Positions 32,139-41,563 of a DNA stretch of 43,132 nt are shown here, piece by piece. Below the pieces are notes generated by a model. It had not been told where the DNA came from. It ran no database searches and saw only the letters and a list, made by a program, of their open reading frames with translations. The stretch covers positions 1 through 43,132 of the forward strand of contig CACZSH010000097.1 of the NCBI GenBank assembly GCA_902783785.1, read 5' to 3'. How positions within the stretch are numbered: the stretch's first letter is position 1; each line of letters starts with the position of its first letter. The stretch comes from an uncultured bacterium (GTDB lineage Bacteria > Cyanobacteriota > Vampirovibrionia > Gastranaerophilales > Gastranaerophilaceae). Both the position numbers and the translations under genes were made by a program.

Positions 32139-32729
32139 CTATATTGTTGTTGTTTTTAATTTTATATTATTAGATATTTCACTATGAATATTGTTTGCTT
32201 TTGATATATATGATGTTAATCTTTCATATCTGTCCTTTGCACCCTTTACAGGAGCTTGCATACTTATTAATTCGTCTACACTTCTGTTTATGTTTCCTAA
32301 TTTTTCTAATGCCATTTTTAAATCATAAATCATTTTCATTTTTTTAGAAATTTTTGACCAGAAGTGCTTTAACATATAATCTCCTATTGTATTCCTCTTT
32401 AAATCTCTCTTTTTAAAAATTAAACTTATAAAAGCAATTAATTTAGAAGCAAAATTCAATCTTGTATATTTAAACATTAATACTTTAAGTTGTCGTTCGA
32501 TTCTCAATTTTTTACGACTTAAAAGATTTATTTTTTCTTCATCGTCTATTAATTTAGCACCTTTAAGTTCGTTTTCGATAATTACAAGATCATCTTCAAG
32601 AATACTAATTTGATACTCAAGTTTAAATGAAGTATCTTCCATATTCAAATAAGCTCTATCCTCTAAAATAGCAGAATCATAATTATCTATTTTATGTGGA
32701 GTTGTAATAAATTTATATCTTTCTTCCAC
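32139..32729 (-). CDS. Hypothetical coiled-coil protein upstream of the flagellar operon
   Basis: A 196-residue protein rich in Lys, Glu and Ile, predicted almost entirely helical, with a likely coiled coil at about residues 35-85 (YQISILEDDLVIIENELKGA). The stretch LIAFISLIF near residue 100 is hydrophobic but short and followed by charges, so it is not a clear membrane helix. The only open start at full length is a GTG with a poor ribosome site; an internal ATG at codon 30 is possible. No family is recognised. It lies between the flagellar operon and a sigma-28 gene on the same strand. Confidence 0.6.
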   Translation of the reverse strand: MEERYKFITTPHKIDNYDSAILEDRAYLNMEDTSFKLEYQISILEDDLVIIENELKGAKLIDDEEKINLLSRKKLRIERQLKVLMFKYTRLNFASKLIAFISLIFKKRDLKRNTIGDYMLKHFWSKISKKMKMIYDLKMALEKLGNINRSVDELISMQAPVKGAKDRYERLTSYISKANNIHSEISNNIKLKTTTI

Positions 32730-32784
32730 TACAAATAATCTCTTTCCCCATGTATTTTACATTTTCAAATTTATCAAATTTTTA

Positions 32785-32813
32785 TAAAAAAAATACCCCC
32801 AATTAGGGGATAT
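32785..32813 (-). terminator. Intrinsic terminator of the sigma-28 orphan gene
   Basis: On the minus strand ATATCCCC and GGGGTAT form a stem (one bulged base) around a TAATT loop, followed by a run of eight T. It lies about 20 bases after the stop of the 32834-33346 gene. Confidence 0.82.
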
Positions 32814-32833
32814 TCTTTTTCTATAAATAAAGC

Positions 32834-33346
32834 CTAAACTTCTTTAAAAAACTTTTCATCTTTATCATCAGTATAACAACCCGCAACAGGCTCACCATTT
32901 TTCAATACTACAAATTGATTTGTTTGATTACGACCATCTGATTCTGAGAAAAACATCTTTTTTATAGGACTATTACCATCAGAAAAGTGTAACTTAACTA
33001 ACTCACAAGGGTTTTCTTTAAGATAAGAACCAAGCGTTTTTATTTCATAACCTTTTTTTAGAGTATATTTATCATTCTTATAATCAAAATAATTATTAAT
33101 CATATCTTGGGTATACCCCTTATTTAATAAAGCCTCAGCCGCTTTATCCTTATTAATACCAGCAGAATCTATTTCATATCTTGGTAAATCAACCATTGTC
33201 ATAGACAAAGTTGGACTAGAACTTTTATTAGTTTCTTCAGAAGATTTTTTATTATTTACTTTATCTACATTATTAGTTTTATTTGAATGGTTTATTTTCG
33301 AATTATGAACTAAACTTTTGAATTTCAATATTGAAGAAAACGCCAT
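32834..33346 (-). CDS. Sigma-28-controlled orphan with shared leader (copy A)
   Basis: A 170-residue protein of no known family. Residues 1-60 form a hydrophilic leader almost the same in pattern as that of the gene at 42392-42931: FSSI-KFK, then NVDK, KSS-ETN-SS, LSMT, D-P-Y-I. The remaining 110 residues (GYTQDMINNYFDYK, then FVVLKNGEPVAGCYTDD) are unrelated to the other copy. There is no Sec signal, lipobox or membrane segment. I use ATG 33346 because GGAG lies six bases before it; the longer frame to 33424 would start upstream of the promoter. A perfect sigma-28 promoter is 26 bases upstream, and it has its own terminator. Confidence 0.82.
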   Translation of the reverse strand: MAFSSILKFKSLVHNSKINHSNKTNNVDKVNNKKSSEETNKSSSPTLSMTMVDLPRYEIDSAGINKDKAAEALLNKGYTQDMINNYFDYKNDKYTLKKGYEIKTLGSYLKENPCELVKLHFSDGNSPIKKMFFSESDGRNQTNQFVVLKNGEPVAGCYTDDKDEKFFKEV

Positions 33347-33372
33347 AAAAACTCCTTTTTGTAACATATAAT

Positions 33373-33399
33373 TTATCGGCAAAAATAAGAAAAACTTTA
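33373..33399 (-). promoter_or_regulatory. Perfect sigma-28 promoter of orphan copy A
   Basis: The minus strand reads TAAAGTTT, 11 bases, GCCGATAA, identical to the E. coli FliA consensus in both boxes and spacing. The expected transcript start is near 33365, some 20 bases before the ATG at 33346. Confidence 0.93.
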
Positions 33400-33456
33400 A
33401 TATTACCGAACAAGCCATACACAAATTTTAACAAAACTTTAAATAAAGTTCTATAT

Positions 33457-34656
33457 TTACTTCATATTTTTAAGAGCATTTATTTCATCTTGATAAGGTG
33501 AAATATTATTCAATTTTTCTATTATTGGAGGTAATTTTTCTATTACGTAATCAATTTCTTCTTCGGTTGTAAATCTACTCAAAGAAAATCTTATCGAGCC
33601 ATGCAAAGCTGTAAACGGAGTACCCATAGCTCTTAAGACATGACTTGGTTCTAAAGAACCTGAAGTACAAGCACTACCTGAACTTGCACAAATTCCTACA
33701 TCTGATAAATGCAGTAAAATCAATTCGCCTTCAATATATTCAAAACCAATATTCGTAGTATTTGGGACTCTATTTGCAATAGAGGTATTTAATTTAGCAT
33801 TACAAATATTTTTAACAATATTTGTTTCTAATTTATCTCTCAATCTTTTTATTTCTGTTGCTTCGTATTTCAAACTTTCTTTTGCAAGTTCTGCAGCTTT
33901 TGCAATACCTACAATGTACGGAACATTTTCAGTTCCTGCTCTTTTACCTCTTTCTTGATGACCTCCAATTATTAAAGGATTTAAAAGAGTTCCTGATTTA
34001 ACATATAAAGCGCCAATACCTTTCGGAGCATGGAATTTATGTCCTGACACACCTAACATATCAATATTTGCAGATTGAACATCAATATCGATTTTTCCTG
34101 CTACTTGAACAGCATCGACAAACAATTTAGTGTCCGGATTTTTTGATTTTACTATTTCTCCGATTTTTTGAATTGGAAAAACAACGCCTGTTTCATTATT
34201 AGCCCACATTGTTGCAACGAGAGCCGTATCTTTACCAACTTTTTCTTGCAATTCTGCTAAATCGAGTTCTCCATTTGAATTCACCCCGATATAATCAACT
34301 TTATACCCTTGTTTTTCATAATATTTAAATACGTTCAAAACACATGGGTGTTCAACTTTTGTTGTTATAATGTGTTTTTTGTTTTTTTCTGTTTCTAAAA
34401 GTCCTCTTATTGCCATATTAGCACTCTCAGAACCACAAGATGTAAATACAATTTCATTGGATGTTTTTGCATTAAAAAACTCTCTCATCGTTTCTCTTGC
34501 ATCTTTTACGGCTTTTGAAGCTTTTTTACTAAAATCATACATACTTGAAGGATTTGCATATTCTTCTTCGAAATATGGCATCATCGCTTCCACAACTCTT
34601 TTATCTACTTTTGTTGTTGCATTATTATCTAAATATATTAATTTCTTATTGTTCAA
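33457..34656 (-). CDS. nifS: Cysteine desulfurase NifS
   Basis: PLP enzyme that takes sulphur from cysteine for Fe-S cluster assembly, 399 residues. IYLDNNATTK at the N-terminus, the PLP lysine Lys207 in SGHKFHAPKG, and the sulphur-carrying Cys330 in SSGSACTSGSLEPSHVLRA are all present. The short Cys loop fits the NifS/IscS class. The start appears to be a TTG inside the end of nifU (11-base overlap), nine bases after GAGG. It works with the NifU scaffold encoded just upstream. Confidence 0.94.
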   Translation of the reverse strand: MNNKKLIYLDNNATTKVDKRVVEAMMPYFEEEYANPSSMYDFSKKASKAVKDARETMREFFNAKTSNEIVFTSCGSESANMAIRGLLETEKNKKHIITTKVEHPCVLNVFKYYEKQGYKVDYIGVNSNGELDLAELQEKVGKDTALVATMWANNETGVVFPIQKIGEIVKSKNPDTKLFVDAVQVAGKIDIDVQSANIDMLGVSGHKFHAPKGIGALYVKSGTLLNPLIIGGHQERGKRAGTENVPYIVGIAKAAELAKESLKYEATEIKRLRDKLETNIVKNICNAKLNTSIANRVPNTTNIGFEYIEGELILLHLSDVGICASSGSACTSGSLEPSHVLRAMGTPFTALHGSIRFSLSRFTTEEEIDYVIEKLPPIIEKLNNISPYQDEINALKNMK

Positions 34657-35491
34657 TGTTTATAACCTCTATTTCATTATCAACTGCATCTTTTAAAGTT
34701 TGTTCAACAAAAGATTTTAACGTTAATACAGAATTTCTGCATTGAGAACATCTGCCATGCAGTTTTACATAAACTTTATTTTCATCAATATCTATAAGTT
34801 CTATATCTCCGCCATCTTTTTGTAATTCGGGTGCAATTTGATTTTCTATAACTTTATTTATTTTTAATATTTTTTGAGCAGAAGAAAGTTTTGGTTTTTC
34901 TGTTTTTTCTTTTAAAGTTTCTTTTAAACATTTATTTATTATTTCTTGAATAGTACCTTTACATCTACCGCAAGCACCGCCGGCTTTAGTGTAATTTGTT
35001 ACATCTTCTACGGTTTTTAAATTATTTACTTTTATAGCTTCAATTATTTGCTGTTCCGTAACATTAAAACAAGTACAAACAATCTTGTTTTCAGAATATG
35101 AATTAACATCTTCGATAGTTAATTCTTCATCAAAATAATTTTTTAAAGCATCTTCAAGAGCTTCATGCCCCATAACAGAGCAATGCATTTTTTCCGGAGG
35201 CAAGCCGCCTAATGCATCTGCTATATCTTTATTTGTCAATTTTCTAACTTCTTCAATAGGTTTTCCAATAATCATTTCAGTCATCATCGAAGAACTTGCG
35301 ACAGCTGAACCGCAGCCAAAAGTTTGGAATTTTGCATCAACAACAACACCATCTTTTATTTTTAAATATATTTTCAATGCATCACCGCAAGCCAGCGAAC
35401 CTGCTTCTCCGATTGCATCCGCATCATCTATTTTCCCGACATTTCTCGGATTTCTGTAATGGTCTAAAACTTCTTCTGTATAATCCCACAT
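34646..35491 (-). CDS. nifU: Three-domain Fe-S scaffold NifU
   Basis: Full-length NifU of 281 residues. The IscU-like domain has Cys35 (SLACGD), Cys60 (FGCGSA) and Cys104 (HCSVMG). The central BFD-type [2Fe-2S] domain has VCTCFNV and GGACGRC. The C-terminal Nfu domain has the CxxC of GRCSQCRNS. All cluster ligands are intact. It is paired with nifS, so this is the NIF-type assembly system used by many anaerobes in place of ISC. No nitrogenase gene is present, so general Fe-S assembly is likely. Confidence 0.95.
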   Translation of the reverse strand: MWDYTEEVLDHYRNPRNVGKIDDADAIGEAGSLACGDALKIYLKIKDGVVVDAKFQTFGCGSAVASSSMMTEMIIGKPIEEVRKLTNKDIADALGGLPPEKMHCSVMGHEALEDALKNYFDEELTIEDVNSYSENKIVCTCFNVTEQQIIEAIKVNNLKTVEDVTNYTKAGGACGRCKGTIQEIINKCLKETLKEKTEKPKLSSAQKILKINKVIENQIAPELQKDGGDIELIDIDENKVYVKLHGRCSQCRNSVLTLKSFVEQTLKDAVDNEIEVINIEQ

Positions 35492-35574
35492 AATTTCACC
35501 TTATCTTTCCTGCTCTTTTATTTTACAGCAAAAAAAATAAAGTTTATACGACAAAAGATTATTAATAAGTTTAA

Positions 35575-36642
35575 CTAACTTTCTTTAACTATTTTTTGAA
35601 GACCTTTAGGTTTGTCGACATCTCTTCCTAAAAGAAGTGCTATTTCTAATGCAAGCATTTGAATTATTACGGCATTAGAAAACATTCTCATTGTTGCATC
35701 TTCGTTATCTATTGTAATATTCAAATTAGGAATAAGATTTTCGTGAGTTTTACCGATTATATAAATCGGAGGATTATAATCTTTTTTTATTTTTTCCAGA
35801 TTCTTCATGGCAGTATAAGAGACACCTGATGCTGATACGTAAATTAGAGAACATTTATTATTTAATACAGCAACATGACCATGCATAAATTCACCTAATA
35901 TATTTGCATTTATATTAAGATAAGAAGTTTCTTTTATCTTTAACGATGCCTCTTTTGCTAATGCGTAAGAAATACCATCTGCAGTTATAACAATATTTTT
36001 ACTCTTTTTCAAAAGTTTTGCTAATTGAACAACTTTTTTTCTATAATCAAATGTTTTTTCTATAACCAATGGCAAAGATCTTAAGGATTCTAATCTTTCA
36101 GTTATATCCATACCTTTCTTTTGCGCATATTTTAAAGTTATTAAATATAAACACAACATTTGAGCCGTAAATGATTTTGTTGCCGCAATGCTTTTTTCTT
36201 CTCCTGCATGACAATCAATTTTGTAATCAGATAATTCCCAAACAGAAGAGTCTTCTTTGTTTGTTATACACATAATAGGCATTTCCATTTGCTTTGCTCT
36301 TTTTGCAGCACGCAAAGTATCACTTGTTTCTCCTGATTGAGTAATAAATATGTACAAAATCCCATTATCTGAAGGAACTTTTGGTTTTAGCAAAAATTCA
36401 CTTGAATAAATTGCTCTTGCTTCTATATCAGCAACTTTTCCAAATAAATCAGCACCGTATCTGGCACAATGATAAGAAGAGCCGCTTGCAACAAGGACAA
36501 CTTTTCTTATTTCTGTTGGAACATCAATTAATATTTCATCATTATCAGTCAAAAAACTTTTTAATATTTTTTGTAATATCAATGGTTGTTGATGAATTTC
36601 TTTTTCCATTGATGTTCGTTTTCTTAAAAGCAAATTATCCAT
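35575..36642 (-). CDS. Stand-alone SIS isomerase-domain protein, GlmS/NagB-II-like
   Basis: A 355-residue protein equal to the sugar-isomerase half of GlmS, without the N-terminal glutaminase domain. It has MEKEIHQQPL at residues 12-21, SGSSYH and TQSGETSDT in the first SIS domain, and KIKETSY and GEFMHGH in the second. The C-terminal VDKPKGLQKIVKES mirrors the GlmS end. Without glutaminase it cannot use glutamine itself; homologues of this shape are ammonia-dependent deaminases or isomerases (NagB-II, AgaS, FrlB types). AGGAT precedes the ATG. It lies 22 bases after gatB and 83 before nifU. Confidence 0.87.
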   Translation of the reverse strand: MDNLLLRKRTSMEKEIHQQPLILQKILKSFLTDNDEILIDVPTEIRKVVLVASGSSYHCARYGADLFGKVADIEARAIYSSEFLLKPKVPSDNGILYIFITQSGETSDTLRAAKRAKQMEMPIMCITNKEDSSVWELSDYKIDCHAGEEKSIAATKSFTAQMLCLYLITLKYAQKKGMDITERLESLRSLPLVIEKTFDYRKKVVQLAKLLKKSKNIVITADGISYALAKEASLKIKETSYLNINANILGEFMHGHVAVLNNKCSLIYVSASGVSYTAMKNLEKIKKDYNPPIYIIGKTHENLIPNLNITIDNEDATMRMFSNAVIIQMLALEIALLLGRDVDKPKGLQKIVKES

Positions 36643-36664
36643 TAAAATATCCTATAATTTCGTA

Positions 36665-38107
36665 TTAACCTAAAAGTTCTTTTAATATTTCATTTACAGA
36701 CTGAGGATTTGCTCTGCCTTTAGTTTCTTTCATAACTTGACCTACAAAGAATCCAAATAATTTATCTTTACCTCCTTTGTAAGCCTCAACTTGAGAAGGA
36801 TTTGCATCAATTATTTTTTGAGCAATTTCTTTTATTGCGCCGGTATCGGAAATTTGACTCAAGCCTTTCTTTTCAACTATTGCAGAAGCCTTTTCTCCAT
36901 CTTTCATCATATCAATAATAATTTGTTTACCAATATTGTTTGAAATAGTAGCTTTTTCAATTAATGAAATTAATTCAACTAAATTTTCAGGAGTTAATTT
37001 TGTATCATTTATAGATATTTTTTCTTCTTTTAAATAAGCCGCAACTTCACCCATTAAGAAGTTTACTGCAATTTTAGGATTACCGCCAAGTTTTAAGACT
37101 TCATCAAAGAACATTGCCAAATCCATTTGTTCAACAATAACAGATGCATCATATTCACTTAATCCTAAACCAATATATCTTTGTCGTTTTTGTTCAGGTA
37201 ATTCAGGCATTGTTTTTCTTACTTCTTCAACCCACTCTCTTGAAATAACAAGAGGCATCAAATCAGGTTCAGGGAAGTATCTATAATCATGTGCATCTTC
37301 CTTACCCCTCATAGAACGGGTAACACCTGCATTATCATCCCATAATCTTGTTTCCTGAACAACTTCTTCCCCATCTTCAACAAGTTCGATTTGTCTGTCT
37401 ATTTCATATTCCAAAGCTCTTTCCAAAGCTTTAAAACTGTTTACATTTTTAATTTCAGCACGTGTTCCGAATTTGTCAGAACCTTTCGGCATAATAGAAA
37501 TATTTGCATCACAACGCATTGAACCTTCTTCAAGGTTTCCGTCGCAAACACCTACATAACGAACAATATTTCTTAATTCTTCCATATAAGCTCTTGCTTC
37601 TTGAGGAGAACGCATATCAGGCTCTGAAACAATTTCTAAAAGAGGTGTGCCAGCTCTGTTCAAATCTACTAAAGAATATGAAGAACCTGCTAAGCCGTCT
37701 GCACCTGCGTGAACTAATTTACCGGCATCTTCTTCTAAGTGAGCTCTTGTTATACCTATTTTTTTACCGTTTACCATTAAATAACCTTTACCACAAATAG
37801 GTTCATCATATTGTGAAATTTGATAACCTTTTGGTAAATCTGCATAAAAATATTGTTTTCTGTCAAATTTACATTTTTCTGCTATTTCACAATTTAGAGC
37901 CAATCCTGTTAAGATACCCATATTAACGACAGCTTTATTTAAAACAGGTAAAACTCCCGGCATACCTAATGTAATAGGACTTATTTGTGTATTTTGCTCA
38001 CAACCGAATTCACATCCATCCGGTGCAAATATTTTAGTTTTTGTTTTTAATTGTGCATGAACTTCCAATCCAATTACAACTTCATATTTTTCTCTTAAAT
38101 CTTCCAT
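36665..38107 (-). CDS. gatB: Asp/Glu-tRNA amidotransferase subunit B
   Basis: Kinase/tRNA-binding subunit of GatCAB, which converts Glu-tRNA-Gln and Asp-tRNA-Asn to the cognate forms. VIGLEVHAQL at the N-terminus, DLNRAGTPLLEIVSEPDMRSPQEA and the HDYRYFPEPDLMPL segment mark the catalytic domain, and residues from about 325 form the helical and Yqey tail domains. Length 480. The ATG at 38107 follows TTGGAG; the alternative TTG four codons upstream lies in that ribosome site. gatA and gatC are not in the window. Confidence 0.97.
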   Translation of the reverse strand: MEDLREKYEVVIGLEVHAQLKTKTKIFAPDGCEFGCEQNTQISPITLGMPGVLPVLNKAVVNMGILTGLALNCEIAEKCKFDRKQYFYADLPKGYQISQYDEPICGKGYLMVNGKKIGITRAHLEEDAGKLVHAGADGLAGSSYSLVDLNRAGTPLLEIVSEPDMRSPQEARAYMEELRNIVRYVGVCDGNLEEGSMRCDANISIMPKGSDKFGTRAEIKNVNSFKALERALEYEIDRQIELVEDGEEVVQETRLWDDNAGVTRSMRGKEDAHDYRYFPEPDLMPLVISREWVEEVRKTMPELPEQKRQRYIGLGLSEYDASVIVEQMDLAMFFDEVLKLGGNPKIAVNFLMGEVAAYLKEEKISINDTKLTPENLVELISLIEKATISNNIGKQIIIDMMKDGEKASAIVEKKGLSQISDTGAIKEIAQKIIDANPSQVEAYKGGKDKLFGFFVGQVMKETKGRANPQSVNEILKELLG

Positions 38108-38148
38108 TTTATTCTCCAATATTTTTTCTTATATTTTATCACAAATAG

Positions 38149-39768
38149 TTATTTTTTATATATGTTTATAACAAAATTATCTTTTTCATCCCTTCTTTCA
38201 TAATAGTCTGAAAGAATTCTTTGCAACTGAATAATAGTATGCATCAACATTAAATCTTTGTAAGCATATTTATAGTACAAATAATCTTTTGAAACTATAT
38301 CCAAAAATTTTTCATAATCATAATCATACTTTTTAGGATAAACTACATATATATGCCCTCCATTTGGGACAAAACCCCTTAATATATTAGTTTTAAAAAT
38401 CATATTTTTAGAATATCTTCTATTCAAAAAATAATCTCTCATAAAATCTTTTTTTTCTTTTTCGCTCATTTTAGAAAAATTTATTTTTCCCTCAAAAACT
38501 TTTTGATTACCTTTTGTGTAATCATCTGATAAATTTTCTATTCTTATTTTTTTATCAATAGCACCTTCAAGTCCGGCAAGATTTATCCAAGTAAGAACAG
38601 CATCATTATCTTTGACAGACATATTAATAATATCGGCAACCTCCAAAACACTAACTCTCTTATTTTTAAATGCAGAATTATCTTGAGATACAAGGTAAAA
38701 TAAATTAATTACTAAAAATGTAGCAATTAAAGATATTGATAAAACATCTTTTTCAATACCCATAGACATAACTATTAAAACAACAGGTAAAACAACTATA
38801 TATTCACCCATAGCAAATGGTACACCAAATGCATATTGAAGAAAAAATCTTATTGAAATATAGATAAAACCTAAAATAAGCAATAAAATATTAAATTTAT
38901 AATTTACACACGATTTTACAATAAAATACAAAACTATTAATAGAGGAATAATGATAAAGGCTAATGTATAGAAATTTATCTCAAAGTAAGTATTGTAAAA
39001 ATAATTTATAAAGTTATTAAGATTTAGTTCAATTAATTTTGGCGTCAAAAAATTCTGAATAAAAGCAAAAATTGAAGCATAATCATAATTAATACCTAAA
39101 TAATAATCACAATATTTTTTTAAATTAAAAATAAAATATACTAAAAAAGGTACCAAAGAACTTAACGCCAATACAGATGATATAAAAATTTTTCTGTTTC
39201 TTTTGCAGATAGCAAATAAAATAATTTCAACAAAAGAAAACAAAATGGTAAATACAGATGTAAAACCCATACCAAAAATGGACAAAACCCATAAAAAATA
39301 ACCTTTATCTGTATCTTTTATTTTCAATAGAGAAACAATATTTAATGTTGCGAACAATCCCAACAACGCATACATTCCAACTTCTTGAGAATAATTTATC
39401 AAAAAACTATTCAATGAAAATAAGAGTAAACACACATAGCCCTGTAGCTTTTCTTGTAAGAAATAAGATGTAAAACAAGTTACAACGCCAAAGGTAACAG
39501 ATAATAACCTTAAATATATTGCATTATTTTCAAAAAAATTATTCAATAATGATGCAAATAATGTGTAAAGTGAAAAAATAGGCTCTGCATGTAATAAACT
39601 TTTCCAAATATTTATATCAAAAGGGTTATATAAATCATTAAAAACAGCAGTTTCACTAATTGTTAATCCGACAGTATTATTCAAATAAAATACTCTTAAT
39701 ATTATTGCTAATAAAAGAATACTTATTACTAAAACTAAATTTGACCCAATACCTAAAACTTTTTTCAT
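38149..39768 (-). CDS. GT-C-type membrane glycosyltransferase paralogue lacking the Asp
   Basis: A 539-residue polytopic membrane protein with about eleven hydrophobic helices and a C-terminal soluble domain (about 375-539). It is a paralogue of its upstream neighbour over its whole length (NSFLINYSQEVGMYALLGLF here, NSFLIYNSQDVKIYSLLVFF there). GT-C enzymes of the ArnT/PMT type use a lipid-linked sugar and an Asp/Glu pair in the first outer loop; where the neighbour has GLWYDE, this one has GLTISE (Ser38, Glu39). The catalytic Asp is therefore lost, and activity is doubtful. It probably handles surface glycans or protein glycosylation. Confidence 0.78.
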   Translation of the reverse strand: MKKVLGIGSNLVLVISILLLAIILRVFYLNNTVGLTISETAVFNDLYNPFDINIWKSLLHAEPIFSLYTLFASLLNNFFENNAIYLRLLSVTFGVVTCFTSYFLQEKLQGYVCLLLFSLNSFLINYSQEVGMYALLGLFATLNIVSLLKIKDTDKGYFLWVLSIFGMGFTSVFTILFSFVEIILFAICKRNRKIFISSVLALSSLVPFLVYFIFNLKKYCDYYLGINYDYASIFAFIQNFLTPKLIELNLNNFINYFYNTYFEINFYTLAFIIIPLLIVLYFIVKSCVNYKFNILLLILGFIYISIRFFLQYAFGVPFAMGEYIVVLPVVLIVMSMGIEKDVLSISLIATFLVINLFYLVSQDNSAFKNKRVSVLEVADIINMSVKDNDAVLTWINLAGLEGAIDKKIRIENLSDDYTKGNQKVFEGKINFSKMSEKEKKDFMRDYFLNRRYSKNMIFKTNILRGFVPNGGHIYVVYPKKYDYDYEKFLDIVSKDYLYYKYAYKDLMLMHTIIQLQRILSDYYERRDEKDNFVINIYKK

Positions 39769-39803
39769 ATTACAGGATTATGATACTACATAAAGTTTTA
39801 TTT

Positions 39804-41408
39804 TCAAATTTTTTGATATTCATATACAACAAAATCCCCTGCATAAAATTTATTTATAAATTTCAAATTTTTATTATTCAATTCTTTAATATACAATAAG
39901 GTTTTTATGGTTAAAAGATTATTAAAAGATATTCCATCATATAATTTGTCATCACTAATTGTTTCAAAAAAAAGTTTTCTATCATATTTATCAAATTGTT
40001 TTTCTACAACTAAAAAAAGTCTTGAATTTTTTTCCATTAAAACGTACATTAAACCATACATTACAAGAATATTTTTAGGATTATTTTCATCTAAAAGATA
40101 TGGTTTTATATAATATTTTTTCTCCTTTGAAGATAATTTATTAATATTTGAGTCATTATTAACAAAAAACTCTGATTTATATGCAAAATCTTGTAAAAGG
40201 CTAACTTTTTTTAATTTTTTCGTCAAATATTTATCTATAACTTCTATATTATTTCTAAAAATAATAACATCTTCTTTTTCTGCATTTTGATTTATAATTT
40301 CAGCAACAGGTTTAAAGCCTAAACGACTAATTTTAAATGCAGCAGATTCATTAAAACACAAATAATAAACATTTATCAAAACAAAACAAGACATTAGTAT
40401 TATGGATTTTTTTTTGAAATCAAAACCTCTTGCTATGACAATTAAAAAGTTAGGTAATATAATTATCAAATATCTCGATAAAATATTTATATCATAAATT
40501 TTAAAAACTAAAAAATAAGTTAGATAAAAAAATACAGCACTCAAAAAGATTATTTTATTGATATTATCTTTTTTTAAAGATTTAATGACAAAAAATATTG
40601 CAACTAAAATTGGTAAAATAATAAATATAAACGAATAAAAATTCAAGTTTTTTATCAAATTATCAACATATCCAACCATATTCGTATCAAGTGATGTTAA
40701 GACAGGAGTAAAAAAGTTTTGAAAAATTATCAAAAAACTTTCGTCATCTGTATAAAACCAATTAGGATTATTTGAATATCGTCCAAAATTCTTTAACACA
40801 ATAAATATAATAGGTATAAAAATTAAAAATATAGGCAAAATAGATAATAAAAATTTTTTGGAGAATTTATAAAACGAAAATAAGATAATTTCAAAAACAA
40901 CATACAAAAATGCTGTTGGATAAGTAAAAATAAGACCTAATGAAGATATTATCCAGAAAATATATCCTTTATTTTTTTCATAAATTCTTATTAAAAAAAT
41001 TAAATTTAATACAACAAAAAAGACTAATAAAGAATATATTTTAACATCTTGCGAATTATAAATTAAAAAACTATTAATAGAAAATAATAACATACACAGC
41101 AAATTTTTCTTTGGATCATTACTAATAAAATAAGCGCCAATACAAGAAAACAAACCGAATAATAAAGATAAAAATCTTAAATTAAAATCAGAGTTTCCAA
41201 AAAGTAACATCCAACAACGAAGTATCATTTGGTATAAAGGAAAATGCATATCATTATTCAATACGTACTTTATAATATCTAAACTTGGCAAACACGCATG
41301 ATTATACATGATAAGCTCGTCATACCATAATCCGGATGGTTTATCCAAAAATAAAATTCTTAAAACAATTGCTACTATTAAAATTATAAAAAAGAACAAA
41401 TTAAACAT
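39804..41408 (-). CDS. GT-C-type membrane glycosyltransferase (ArnT/PMT-like)
   Basis: A 534-residue polytopic protein with about eleven membrane helices and a C-terminal domain from about residue 370. The first outer loop holds LWYDE (Asp30, Glu31), the expected catalytic pair, followed by HFPLYQ, as in dolichyl- or undecaprenyl-phosphate-sugar-dependent transferases. The donor and acceptor are unknown; protein or glycolipid glycosylation are both possible. Its paralogue lies 35 bases downstream in the same operon. The sequence is very rich in Ile, Phe, Leu and Asn. Confidence 0.82.
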   Translation of the reverse strand: MFNLFFFIILIVAIVLRILFLDKPSGLWYDELIMYNHACLPSLDIIKYVLNNDMHFPLYQMILRCWMLLFGNSDFNLRFLSLLFGLFSCIGAYFISNDPKKNLLCMLLFSINSFLIYNSQDVKIYSLLVFFVVLNLIFLIRIYEKNKGYIFWIISSLGLIFTYPTAFLYVVFEIILFSFYKFSKKFLLSILPIFLIFIPIIFIVLKNFGRYSNNPNWFYTDDESFLIIFQNFFTPVLTSLDTNMVGYVDNLIKNLNFYSFIFIILPILVAIFFVIKSLKKDNINKIIFLSAVFFYLTYFLVFKIYDINILSRYLIIILPNFLIVIARGFDFKKKSIILMSCFVLINVYYLCFNESAAFKISRLGFKPVAEIINQNAEKEDVIIFRNNIEVIDKYLTKKLKKVSLLQDFAYKSEFFVNNDSNINKLSSKEKKYYIKPYLLDENNPKNILVMYGLMYVLMEKNSRLFLVVEKQFDKYDRKLFFETISDDKLYDGISFNNLLTIKTLLYIKELNNKNLKFINKFYAGDFVVYEYQKI

Positions 41409-41532
41409 ATCTACGTTGCTTCTATAAAATTTACAAGTTAATCATATGTTAAAAACAACTTTTAAACAAAATTTAGTCATCTAAATAGTTGATTTTTTAA
41501 TAAACATCATTAAATAAAATCATGAAAAATAT

Positions 41533-41538
41533 TATAAT
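41533..41538 (+). promoter_or_regulatory. Likely -10 element of the MGIAASQ gene
   Basis: A perfect TATAAT 25 bases before the ATG with TTAAAT 17 bases upstream as a weak -35. No sigma-28 element is present. Confidence 0.4.
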
Positions 41539-41563
41539 AAAAATGATATAAGGAACGTATTAT

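Noticed and set aside
33347-33424. N-terminal extension of orphan copy A (26 residues)
   Set aside because: It would begin upstream of the sigma-28 promoter and its expected transcript start, and the ATG at 33346 has a good ribosome site and matches the start of copy B.
38628-38640. TATCGGC inside the GT-C gene
   Set aside because: Coding sequence with no downstream start on the matching strand and no -35 box at the proper spacing.
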